A stretch of DNA of 64,000 bases. It comes from Brienomyrus brachyistius. Lineage: Eukaryota > Chordata > Actinopteri > Osteoglossiformes > Mormyridae. The DNA lies in contig NW_026042402.1 in the NCBI RefSeq assembly GCF_023856365.1, positions 62,001-126,000 of the forward strand, read 5' to 3'. Below, piece by piece: positions 1 to 9,026 of the stretch; position 1 is the first letter of the stretch, and each line of letters starts with the position of its first letter. A program made the translations under genes and the position numbers. A model generated the notes under the pieces. It did not search any database. It saw only the letters and a program-made list of their open reading frames with translations, and was not told the DNA's origin.

Positions 1-742
1 ATCTTATCCGCAAAGGGCCGGTGTGTATGCAGGTTTTCGCTGCAACTCCCTAATTAGATTTCTAATTAGAGGACTGATTAGCTGAAGAGTCCTCATACCT
101 GGTTTTGAAGAGCTGACCTAAAGGTTACCCCAAAAACCTGTTTTTTTTTTGTTTGAATGGGGCAGTGAGTCATGGGGTAAACTACTGTTCTTTAGGGGTT
201 TTCAAGGTGGAATTACGGGTCGATAATTTTAAGGATCAGGTTGTAAACCTCCCTGGTGTTGCTTTAATATGTTTTATCTGAGGTTGTATCGTGTATTATC
301 AAGCCAGCCGGCTTAGTGGCCTCGGGAGCGGGGTTTAGTGGGAGCAGCTGGCTAGTTTTATTTTCTTTTTTGTTTGTGTCTTTTTCTTTGTTGTATGTAT
401 ATTTTGGGTTCATTATTAGGCAGGCTGGGCCTTTTGGCACCTGTAGTCTGGGTGCTGGATTGCCCATAGGGGTCTTTTTTATTGCTGTGATTTGCTGTGT
501 CATTCACTAGTGTGATTTGTGCTGGATGTGTTTTTAAGGTTGTGCTGTGGCGTGTACCTGAGCAAACTTTGGGCAACCTGTTCTCTTGTTGGCTTTATTG
601 ACAAAGGGTGGATTAGTCTAATTACGGCCTGCTACAAATAGCTGCATATAACGTATAAAAAAAATCACCTTATGGGTGCTCCGTAGGGTAGCAAGATCTT
701 GAGTTTTTTTTACAGTACTCGGGTACGTTTTAAAATTTTCGA
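1..742. other. Intergenic or interspersed fragments, no gene recognised
   Basis: No gene is visible. Positions 49-69 hold a duplicated palindromic ctaattaga motif. About 80 bp at 196-280 is a diverged direct copy of 20522-20602; both read in one frame as a short peptide ending NLPGVAL, but neither frame continues. The T/G-rich stretch at 350-510 gives short open frames on both strands that look like composition effects. Confidence 0.5.
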
Positions 743-871
743 CCAATCAGCAAACATTATTCTGACAGCATAGCTGGGAAACCAATGAAAAGTGAGTGCA
801 ACGTTCTAGAACTTGACTTCGGGTTGACGCTCCCTATAAAAGAGCTGGGTACTGCTTCAAGGCGTTCAGTT
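743..871 (+). promoter_or_regulatory. TATA/Inr core promoter with CCAAT boxes and heat-shock-element-like motif
   Basis: Two CCAAT boxes lie at 743-747 and 782-786. An inverted TTC/GAA pair (ttctagaa, 804-811) is followed by cttgacttc, giving the alternating 5-bp spacing typical of a heat shock element, though imperfect in the third block. A TATA box (tataaa, 835-840) lies about 31-33 bp upstream of an initiator-like tcagtt (866-871). The next ATG downstream is at 934 and opens a basic reading frame. This arrangement matches the general design of hsp70 or histone-type promoters; the identity of the gene is not established. Confidence 0.55.
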
Positions 872-933
872 GGCGCTACCTCCTGATAGAGTAGCACTGT
901 ACGGCTCTTGTTCCGTAAAACAACATCAAAAGG

Positions 934-1222
934 ATGAAAAAAAAAACAATATTTAAAGAAGACGAAAAAAATCAATTTTTAAAGAAGACGAAAAAAACAT
1001 CGTCTAAAAAAATAAGCCAAAAAAATAATATCCGAAGAAGGAAAAACATGCAAAGTAAAAAAAAACAAACAAAAATAAAAAACAATATCCAAAGAAGAAG
1101 GAAAAAAACATCCAAAGGGAGAAAAGAAGAACTGAAGGGCCAACGAGGTAGGAGGAAATACAAATTTCGTTTCAGCACCGTTGGAGTGCCAAGCCGTGAA
1201 AAGCATTTGGCCAGAAGACAAG
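934..1222 (+). CDS. Putative first coding exon of a lysine/arginine-rich protein
   Basis: The ATG at 934 is the first one downstream of the TATA/Inr promoter and opens a 133-codon frame ending at 1335. A consensus splice donor (aag|gtaagt) at 1222/1223 suggests that only the first ~96 codons are exonic. The encoded peptide is extremely basic, with runs such as MKKKTIF, KKKQTK and RRRKK, and contains a repeated A-rich DNA motif (aaagaagacgaaaaaa). The last part (about codons 75-96) is less repetitive and reads KYKFRFSTVGVP. No family is recognised and no matching second exon was identified. It could be an A-rich expansion inside the 5' end of a normal gene, or not translated at all. The frame is open in all three copies. 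Confidence 0.35.
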
Positions 1223-1989
1223 GTAAGTGTTGTATCTGTTATTTTAAAACAGCGCTTTTCAAAATGCTGCTTTATAATCGTTTGAGATCGTTAGCCAGTG
1301 TGACAGCTGAAGGCTTTTTGAGTTTACCAACATAAAGTTTTATTTCTGTATTAGGACATTGTCAGGAACAATGATGTGTTCATCGCTATGATGTGGTCAA
1401 AAAGCGATGCATTGAATCTTAGAAACATTTGTGATTTTTCAAACGATGCTTTTCCTTTTATTTAATCAGTAAAATTTCCATCGGTTTTATATAGTGCCCC
1501 TTGAAATATGTCTTTAGCTCATTTTCCGGGCATTTTACTAGAATGCATCCTGAGAAATACACAAGCTCTGCTGCATTTCCGTGCCTCGATGTTTAGTGCC
1601 GAGTATAATTGTTGCAGTTGCCTTTTATATATTCCATGAGACCTGTTGGTACCAAGAGAAGTGTGAGACTGTCAGGGTGAATTTATCATACAATCGCACG
1701 CATAAATACCTGAGGGTTGCCAGTCCTTTTGCGTTGTTACAGGAGGACTAGAGCTGACGAGTGTGTTTCTACACACTATCAAGGGCATTGTAGTACAGTT
1801 TTCTCAGGTGGGAGAATGCTGCCGATCTCCTATTTGACAATACAGCCCTTGATATATTAGAATATTACAGAACTAGAAGCCTTTTGCAAGGAAGAATGTG
1901 AGAAAATCCCAAGTACAAGAACTGAAAGCCTTTCAGCTGGCTATAAGAAGCGCTTGTAAGCTGTGATATCTGGCAGAGGAGGTGTTACT
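1223..1989. other. Unassigned, possibly intron
   Basis: This stretch follows the splice donor at 1222/1223. No exon, RNA gene or recognisable repeat could be supported on either strand. Confidence 0.4.
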
Positions 1990-2225
1990 AAGTACTGATT
2001 ACGTAGGGTGCCCAAACTTTTGCAGAGTGCCATAATAATGTTTTTATTTTGTAATTTTGTTCAATTTATGGCATAAAAAGTAACTATTCATCAATGTTTG
2101 CTGAAAATATTGTGTATTTTTCCCCCAGTTCCTAAAGAGACTGTATTAACTGATATTGTTGCTTTTGTAATTGAAAAGATGTTATTTGTCAAGGGGTGCC
2201 AAACCTTTGCATAAGACTGTACACA
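1990..2225. mobile_element. Interspersed repeat fragment, DNA-transposon-like 3' end
   Basis: The phrase gtgcccaaacttttgca near 2009 recurs in altered form (gtgccaaacctttgcata) near 2196, close to the end of the block. This phrase is familiar from the termini of abundant fish interspersed repeats. Family assignment is from memory of the motif only. Confidence 0.3.
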
Positions 2226-2345
2226 GTGTGTGTATGTGTTTATGTGAGTGTGTGTCTGTGTGTGTGTGTGTATATATATATATGTGTGTGTGTGTATATA
2301 TTTCTGTATATGCATGTGTATATATATATTTATATATAGTTCACA
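2226..2345. repeat. TG / TATG / TA microsatellite
   Basis: Alternating TG, TATG and TA dinucleotides make up the block. Open frames on both strands here simply translate the dinucleotide repeats. Confidence 0.9.
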
Positions 2346-2440
2346 CACATTCAAACTTATTTGAATACACATTCAAAATTATTTTTATTATTATTATTTT
2401 CGTTTTTTTTTTTTTTTGTGTTTTAAAATTTTTTATTTTT

Positions 2441-3280
2441 GCAATGGAAATAAAAATAAAGCAGTCCTCCGTAGAGGAGGGGTGGTGGAGGGAATATATA
2501 TATATATATACATATATATAAAATAATTGTCACACAACTGGGGTGACATGCCTTTCCTGCTCACCCAATTTTAGTGCACTTTAGTTATGCATAATGACCT
2601 TCTAGTCTCGATACACCCATATATATATATGTATATATATATATAGTTTTTTTTGTTTTTTTTTTTGCAATAGACAATAAAAATAACGCAGTTCTCCATA
2701 AAGGAGGGATGGTGGATGGAATATATATATACATATATATAAAATAATTGTCACACAACCTGGGTGACATGCCTTGCCTGCTCACCCAGTTTTAGTGCAC
2801 CTTAGTTATTCATAATGACCATCTAGTCTCGATACACCCATAAATATATATGTATATATATATAGTTTTTTTTGTTTTTTTTTTTGCAATAGACAATAAA
2901 AATAACGCAGTTCTCCATAAAGGAGGGATGGTGGATGGAATATATATATACATATATATAAAATAATTGTCACACAACTTGGGTGACATGCCTTGCCTGC
3001 TCACCCAATTTTAGTGCAACTTAGTTATCCATAATGACCAACTAGTCTCGATACACCCATATATATATATATATGTACATATATATATAGTTTTTTTATT
3101 AGCAATAGAAAAGAAAAATAACGCAGTTCTCCGTAAAGGAGGGATGGTGGATGGAATATATATATATATATATACATTTATATAAAATAATTGTCACACA
3201 ACCTGGGTGACATGCCTTGCCTGCTCACCCAATTTTAGTGCACCTTAGTTATTCATACTGACCATCTAGTCTCGACACAC

Positions 3281-3323
<43 letters not shown>

Positions 3324-3541
3324 GATATTTTTTCTTTTTCTTGTGTTTTTTTTTCGCAATGGATATTAAAAATAAAGCAGTCCTCCGTAAAGGAGGGGTG
3401 GTGGAGGGAATATATATATACATATATATATAAAATAATTGTCACACAACCTGGGTGACATGCCTTGCCTGCTCACCCAGTTTTAGTGCACCTTAGTTAT
3501 CCATACTGACCATCTAGTCTCGATACACCCATAAATATATA
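2441..3541. repeat. Hairpin-bearing ~220-bp minisatellite, 5 units (copy 1)
   Basis: Five units were counted by the marker gcagt(c/t)ctcc (near 2460, 2688, 2905, 3121, 3378). Each unit has an ordered core: a ctcc-NTAAA-ggag inverted repeat, a variable TA tract, taaaataattgtcacacaac, a second inverted repeat (for example 2760-2767 pairing with 2782-2789 around a 14-nt loop), gtctcgatacaccca, a second variable TA tract and a T-rich spacer. The fifth unit begins like unit 5 of copy 2 and ends like its unit 21, so 16 units are missing. Confidence 0.9.
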
Positions 3542-4710
3542 TACTGAACAAAAATATAAACGCAACACTCTTGTTTCTGCTCCCATTTTTCATGAGATGG
3601 ACTTAAAGACCTACAATTCATTCCAGATACACAATATTACCATTTCTCTCAAACATTTCTCACAAATCAGTCTAAATGTGTGATAGTGAGCACTTCTGCT
3701 TTGCTGAGATAATCCATCCCACCTCACAGGTGTGCCACATCAAGATGCTGATCTGACATCATGGGTAGTGCACAGGTGTACCTTATACTGCCCACAATAA
3801 ATGGCCACCCTGGAATGTGCAGTTTTTTGCTTTATTGGGGGTCTGGGGACTCAGAACCGGTCAGTATCTGGTGTGACCACCATTTGCCTCATACAATGCA
3901 ACACATCTTCTTCGCATAGAGTTTATCAGATTGTCAATTGTGGCCTGTGGAATGTTGGTCCACTCCTCTTCAATGGCTGTGCGAAGTTGTTGGATATTAG
4001 TGGGAACTGGTACACGCTGTCGTATACGCCGGTCAAGCACATCCCAAACATGCTCAACGGGTGACATGTCCGGTGAGTATGCTGGCCATGCAAGAACTGG
4101 GACATTTTCAGCTTCCAAGAACTGTGTACAGATCCTTGCAACATGGGGCCGTGCATCATCTGTCTGAGTGGCTGGTCTCAGACGATCTTGGAGGTGAACC
4201 TGCTGGATGTGGAGGTCCTGGGCTGGTGTGGTTACACGTGGTCTGCGGTTGTGAGGCCGGTTGGATGTACTGCCATATTCTCTGAAACGCCTTTGGAGAC
4301 GGCTTATGGTTGAGAAATGAACATTCAATGCACGAGCAACAGATCTGGTTGACATTCCTGCTGTCAGCATGCCAATTGCACGCTCCCTCAATGCTTGTGG
4401 CATCTGTGGCATTTTGCTGTGAGACAAAACTGCACATTCCAGGGTGGCCTTTTATTGTGGGCAGTATAAGGTACACCTGTGCACTACCCATGATGTCAGA
4501 TCAGCATCTTGATGTGGCACACCTGTGAGGTGGGATGGATTATCTCAGCAAAGCAGAAGTGCTCACTATCACACATTTAGACTGATTTGTGAGAAATGTT
4601 TGAGAGAAATGGTAATATTGTGTATCTGGAATGAATTGTAGATCTTTAAGTCCATCTCATGAAAAATGGGAGCAAAAACAAAAGTGTTGCGTTTATATTT
4701 TTGTTCAGTG
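3542..4710 (-). mobile_element. Tc1-type DNA transposon, internally deleted (copy 1)
   Basis: This 1,169-bp element has long terminal inverted repeats of roughly 290 bp (3542-~3828 and ~4424-4710). The ends read tactgaac and gttcagtg and are flanked by the TA dinucleotide, the Tc1/mariner target. It sits within the second TA tract of the last minisatellite unit, so it is younger than that unit. The interior carries a shortened transposase on the minus strand. It could in principle be mobilised in trans because both ends are present. Confidence 0.88.
3861..4427 (-). CDS. Tc1-type transposase, in-frame internal deletion (188 aa)
   Basis: The full-length Tc1 family protein is about 340 aa: it binds the inverted repeats through paired helix-turn-helix domains and cuts with a DD34E catalytic triad. 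This ORF keeps the N-terminal HTH (about residues 10-52, with MSTRSVARAL and STISRLQRRF), a GRPR-like basic linker (RRPR, 61-64), and then jumps to the C-terminal part. ARPH follows D90, and SPDMSPVEHVW contains E125, giving exactly 34 residues between D and E. The central part with the first catalytic D is gone, without loss of frame. It should therefore be catalytically dead but could still bind DNA. Copy 2 keeps the frame; copy 3 does not. Confidence 0.85.
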   Translation of the reverse strand: MSHSKMPQMPQALRERAIGMLTAGMSTRSVARALNVHFSTISRLQRRFREYGSTSNRPHNRRPRVTTPAQDLHIQQVHLQDRLRPATQTDDARPHVARICTQFLEAENVPVLAWPAYSPDMSPVEHVWDVLDRRIRQRVPVPTNIQQLRTAIEEEWTNIPQATIDNLINSMRRRCVALYEANGGHTRY

Positions 4711-5979
4711 TATGTATATGTATACATATAGTTTTTTTTGTGTTTGTGAAAACGGGTCTTTAATCGGGGAAACGGAGCGGGTAGAGCAGGACGGAACGCA
4801 GGCATTGACAAACTACAATGACGGACAGGGCAAACAGGTAAGACCAGGACTTAAAATAGGTCATGACTAATCAAAGTAATCGGGCAAAGCAGGAGACGAT
4901 CAGGGAAGCACACGTGGGTAATCAGGGGGCGTGGCACACACGAGGAGCGGACAAGCCGGGCATATATGTATATCTATATAAAACCTCATTAATGAGGGAC
5001 AGGGAACAGAACGGACAGACAGAACTGGCACAGGGGAAGGAGCCAGGACAAGACTTGACATAAGACAGGAAAGGCAGAGAAACAGATCAGAAAGGGGGAC
5101 ACGGAGGGAACAGGCAGGACAAAAGGACCGGGAGTGAACGAAGGGAACATCGGGGAAAGAGGAGCAGAAGCCAGAGGGACGAGGGACAAAGAGAGGAGGG
5201 ACAGAGACAGGAGGAACAAAGCGAGGGGGAGCAGAGGCAGGAGGGACAAAGACGGGAGGCCAGGGAGAGAAGGAGGGGGAACCAAGAGGAGCCCGAGGGA
5301 GACCCAGCGGGCGACGGGAGGCAGCCGGAAGGGCTGCAGGCGGCCGGGAGGCCGGAGCCGGAGGGGCCGAGGAGACGGGGTGAGGGACAGACGCAGGGAC
5401 GAAGGAGGGAGTCGGAGGGGAGACCAGGGAAGGGGACGAAGGAGCTGGAAGGGACCCTGGCGAGGGCAAGGAGAGAGGGGGAGCCGCAGCAGACGGCGAC
5501 GTCCTCCGACACGCCAGAGCGGGAGGACCAGCAGGCGAATGAGGAGCCGCCGTCGGGGGGCCCGCAGGCAACCGATAAGACGCCGGAGGAGGGACCGAGG
5601 CAGGGCGACGAGGCCGCGGAGGGGGACCCGCAGACGACAGCCGACCCGGAGGGCCAGGACCCGCAGGTGCCGACCAAGCCCTAGCGCCGGCGAGGGAGGG
5701 CGAGCCAGGGGGCTGGGCGGGTGGGACCCCAGCCGTGCGTCTGTGTCCTCTCCCCTTATGGGACACAGACATAAGGACCTGCGGCCGGGGTCGGGCTCGT
5801 CGGGGTGAGGGTACCAGAGTCACAGGGGGAGAAGGGACTGGAGTGGGGCCAGGGACTGGAGCTGCAGGCTGCAGAGGGGGCGCCTGCCCGGGAGCTGCAG
5901 GCAGGGAAAGCGCCTCGGACGTGGGCGCGGTAGCTGCAGGCAGCGGAGACGGCTGCTCGGGCTCTGGGGCCGCAGGGGG
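4711..5979 (-). mobile_element. GC-rich retroelement 3' fragment with proline-rich frame
   Basis: Read on the minus strand, this block is very GC-rich and encodes a 360-codon Pro/Ser/Ala-rich frame (4900-5982). It ends in a 3'-UTR-like stretch with attaaag (complement near 4757) followed by an A-rich tail (complement of 4733-4745). That layout suggests the 3' end of a retrotransposed sequence. The amino-acid pattern resembles proline-rich models often predicted over fish retroelements; no conserved domain is visible. It lies between pieces of the minisatellite unit, which resumes at about 6000. I do not regard the ORF as a host gene. Confidence 0.5.
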
Positions 5980-6006
5980 CACTTATTTTATTATATAAAA
6001 TAAGTG
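5980..6006. repeat. 12-bp perfect palindrome arms, 3-nt loop
   Basis: cacttattttat at 5980-5991 pairs perfectly with ataaaataagtg at 5995-6006 around tat. The right arm belongs to a minisatellite remnant (6000-6038); the left arm is at the end of the GC-rich retroelement fragment. It is present in all copies (31548-31574 and 59207-59233). Confidence 0.85.
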
Positions 6007-6052
6007 TCACACAACCGGGGTGACATGCCTTGCCTGCTTGTGGGATGAGGAA

Positions 6053-6465
6053 GACTCAGGGACTGGAAATGGGATTAAAACTGAAGATGTGCTCATTCCT
6101 TTGTGTATTTACAAATTTTCCTTCCGTCAGACATGAGGAGTTTGCTGCTATATTTGGCACTAATAGAGATTCTGATGCTGCTATTTTTATTGTCTATTAG
6201 TTTGTTATTATTTACAAGTTCTGTTGTGTTTTTGCATTTTTCTCTTCTGGTTAATTAACTGCTGTCTGTTTGCTGTGAAGTATGAGTGTGGTGAGTAAGA
6301 CTCAGGGACTGGAAGTGGGATTACAACTAAAGATAACATGCTTATTCCTTTTTGTATTGTTTACAAATTTCCTTCCGTCAAACATGAGGAGTTTGCTGCT
6401 ATATTGTGCACTAACAGAGATTCTGATGCTGCTATTTTTATTGTTTATAAATGTGTTATTGTTTC
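6053..6465 (+). repeat. Imperfect tandem pair, period about 246 bp
   Basis: Two diverged copies of about 165 bp begin with gactcagggactgg at 6053 and 6299, and share gaggagtttgctgctata and tctgatgctgctattttta. An aataaa lies shortly after (6480-6486). The short open frame over the second copy is interrupted in the first. The family is not recognised. Confidence 0.7.
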
Positions 6466-6529
6466 CAAGTTGAGTATTCAATAAATGCTAAATTGAGAAA
6501 TTTTGTGTATCGTTTGTTATTATTAGTGT

Positions 6530-6652
6530 GATATTTTACCATGCAAATAGAGGGGAAAACGTCCAATTATCGGCCAAAAAAAATCAGCAGCATATATCGG
6601 CCATCGCCTGACCCTTGACTTGAAAAACCCATATCGGTCGACCTCTAGTAAC
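6530..6652. mobile_element. hAT-like DNA repeat end fragment
   Basis: The stretch ending atcggtcgacctctag is a motif remembered from the terminus of an abundant fish DNA-transposon family. No target-site duplication could be defined, so only the presence of the end is claimed. Confidence 0.4.
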
Positions 6653-6686
6653 AGTACATTCTGTCCAATTCATCCATCGAGTTAAG

Positions 6687-6986
6687 TCACACACCCACTT
6701 GAGGGGGCACTCCGGCAGACGTGAGGATGGGGATGTTCTTTCCGCTATAACATCCACTGCAGAAGTACATCTCGCTCCTGTTCACAGGGCTTACTTCAAT
6801 GATGAAGCAGGGCTGGTTGTCTGGACAAGAAGTTGTCCTGCTGCTGGGTCTCGGTGCCGTTTTTCCACCTAAGCTTGAAGGTGGAAATGTGTTCCAACTT
6901 GGTCCCTGGGACTGCAGCATAGCCAAACATCGCGAGCAGCGTCGGCCACACCCACCACCAGAACCATCACACCGTCCTATACACAT
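6687..6986 (-). other. Possible degenerate exon(s), Ig-like or gene 3' end
   Basis: A 99-codon minus-strand frame ends with CFIIEVSPVNRSEMYFCSG and a stop. The EMYFC stretch before the end resembles the F-strand of an Ig variable-type domain, and an upstream C would fit, but the first half does not look Ig-like in this frame; a second frame over 6799-6965 has a more natural composition (contains FKLRWK). A potential acceptor (ctgtgaacag) lies at about 6775-6784. It could also be the last exon of the chemerin-like gene upstream. Copy 3 has an extra T near 60009 that breaks the frame. Confidence 0.2.
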
Positions 6987-7591
6987 AAAGAAGAACTAAA
7001 ACATAGAGTGTTGTGACAATCTATGCGTTAATGTTTGGCAGCATAGGTGATTCATTAAAATTATACCGAAGAATGGAAAATGTGATATTTAGAATATTTT
7101 TTGCCATTTAGTAGCTAATTTAAGCACTTACCCAATGCCTCAATTTGTTTTAGGTCAGTAATGTCTGAGCCAAAAGAATGAATGTATGAATTTAATACAA
7201 TTCACCCACTCCCACCCACACACAAATCTGAAATTCAATTTAAGACACTTCTTAAACATTAGTGCATTAACAAAAAAGGAAAATCTTAAGAGATTCAGTA
7301 GGATTTTCTATGTTAGACTTAAGCTAATAGTTCAATAGTTTTTACATATTTCAATATACCAATTTGACTTTAATGTTGAAACAGATGCTAAAACATGGAA
7401 TAATTTCATAACTAGAGAAACATGTTATTCACAAACACTAGCAAAGGTAGCTTATAGTTAAGCTTACTTAAGTCAGCAAGTCAGGCTACAGTGTGTAAGA
7501 ATAGTCGTAAACGATAATTTGTCTCAGTCTTACATGACAGAATAAGTAAACAGAAAATATAAAATGGCTGAAACAGCGTCATTAACGCCAG
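6987..7591. other. AT-rich, no gene recognised
   Basis: Apart from a 33-bp candidate micro-exon on the minus strand (7132-7164, between ctcag and gtaagt signals), nothing is supported. Joined to the preceding chemerin-like exon in phase 0, the micro-exon gives an immediate stop; in another phase it reads ITDLKQIEAL. Confidence 0.35.
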
Positions 7592-7717
7592 CTACAGTAG
7601 AGGCGCAGAAAAGGTGTCATGACTGAAGTATTCCCAAACTCTGGAAGACCGTATGCGAGCCTTTTTTGCCGCGTGTTTCTCCAGAGGCTCCGGAGCTCCG
7701 CTGGTTGACACAGCCAT
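7592..7717 (-). pseudogene. BED-type zinc-finger N-terminus fragment (hAT transposase-like)
   Basis: The minus strand encodes 41 codons from an ATG at 7717 to a stop at 7592-7594. It has a basic stretch AAKKARIRSS followed by RVWEYF, which matches the start of BED fingers (basic residues, then S/T-x-VW-x-F). BED fingers are found at the N-terminus of hAT transposases and of domesticated ZBED proteins, where they bind DNA. The downstream Cys and His ligands are absent because the frame stops. Most likely a transposase relic. Confidence 0.35.
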
Positions 7718-7963
7718 GTTGGTTCATGTGCAGGGGGACGAGCGGCAAATTTCTTTTTTGCAGGGTGGTAGGTGATGTCTCATTAATATTTATTAATTTA
7801 CTTACAAAATGGTGCGGCACTGCATCCAAGCCTGCGGCACTCAGAGTCACAAATACAGTGGAAACCATTTGTAGTAATTACGTCTGTCTGGCTGATTTCC
7901 AACTAATTGATATTTGTATATTTATTACATGAATATAAGGTAATATAAGGTAATAGAAGAGGT

Positions 7964-8405
7964 ATTTAATGGTTTTCCATCTGAGGAATTTGCAAAAAAC
8001 TGCAGTGCATGATGGGTCGGACCTAAAGGCTGCCTTAACGTCCTCATCTGTATGACGACATACATCAAGACTAGGAAGGTGCATAATGTTCATGTCTGGT
8101 TGCGTTTGTTGGTCCAGAAAGTAATTCAATTTCGCCATGTAGGTTACGTTCTTAAAAACTGCTTGGATATAGCCCGATTATATGCTGTGGGCCTTTTAAT
8201 TTCTTTGTTTACCAGGTAGGCTACCTTCTTTAAACTGCGTTTTGTTAGACTACATATTTAGGGAGGTCTTTATAAATTTATAGTAGTCTTCATAAATATG
8301 TACATAGTTTAGCCTAACCCAGCCACTTAAGGGAGAAAGCCAGCTCAACTAGGTGTCGGTCCCAAGCCCGGATTAATGGGGAGGGTTGGCGTCAAGAAAT
8401 AAAGA
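7964..8405. repeat. Left arm of a diverged inverted paralogous pair
   Basis: In reverse complement this segment aligns with 19090-19750. Shared phrases include the region around actgcagtgcatgatgggt, gaaggtagcctacctgg and ttgacgccaaccctctcc. This arm lacks the SINE present in the other arm, so it shows the pre-insertion state. The phrase around 8355-8390 resembles a fish LINE motif, so both arms may be old interspersed copies. Confidence 0.7.
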
Positions 8406-8594
8406 GACTGTATCTTCACTGCATGACTGATGTCAAAATGTGTGAAATATGTGGTTGTATTAATAAATGCATTAAAGTAGGTTAATGATTCTGTGCTGTC
8501 TAAATTGTATAGAAAATTTCTACGTATAGCCAAACAAATCTCCTCCTGTTTGAAAAGGCATAGAAAAAGCAATTTAGCCACTAAAACTTTACAG

Positions 8595-8800
8595 TTTTTG
8601 TGAGGGACAGTCGAATTCTCTCGTTTCTCTCGTCAAGTTTTTTTGTGATCCTGCACCTACACTTTGCCGGCCCCAGGAGGATGGGCTCCCCCTTTGAGTT
8701 TGGTCCCTCCCAAGGGTTCTTCCTTCTTGGGAGTTTTTCCATGCTATCGGCGCCTATAGCTTACTCACTGGGGGCTTTGGGTGGGCATGATATAAAGCAA
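8595..8800 (+). mobile_element. L2-clade LINE 3'-UTR fragment
   Basis: The stretch with ggaggatgggctcccc, ttcttccttcttgggag and cttactcactgggggcttt closely parallels the 3' part of the L2-clade LINE at 16195-16340 in this same unit. It lacks the final TGTTTG-type tail seen there. Confidence 0.7.
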
Positions 8801-9026
8801 AGCATTTTCCCTCCCAGTTTCCTCCTCTGGTCCACATTGCAGGACCATCAGCCATCAGAAACAGCCAGACGGTCTCCTTCAGCTTCTTTAGTGTCCTTGG
8901 AAGCCAAGGCAGTTTTAGGTCTGAGAAGAGGTTTATCAGAAGGACACATATTACGTCGTTTGTCCTGAAATGTAACATGGGGAGGAAAAGTTAAGCGGTT
9001 TAGTCAGATTGGAGTCGTTTATTCAG

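Noticed and set aside
2091..2521. Frames rich in VCVCVY or THTHI over the TG/TA tract
   Set aside because: Pure microsatellite translation.
2441..3541. Regularly spaced repeats as a CRISPR array
   Set aside because: Units are about 220 bp with low-complexity spacers in a vertebrate genome; no cas genes.
3801..4528. Plus-strand frames across the Tc1 element
   Set aside because: They are shadows of the minus-strand transposase and of the inverted repeats.
4900..5982. 360-codon proline-rich minus-strand ORF as a host gene
   Set aside because: Strong GC bias opens several frames on both strands at once; there is no domain, it ends in a retroelement-like 3' tail, and it is broken in copy 3.
7809..7874. 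Short MVRHCIQACGT frame resembling a THAP-domain start
   Set aside because: Only 22 codons long, with none of the remaining zinc ligands.
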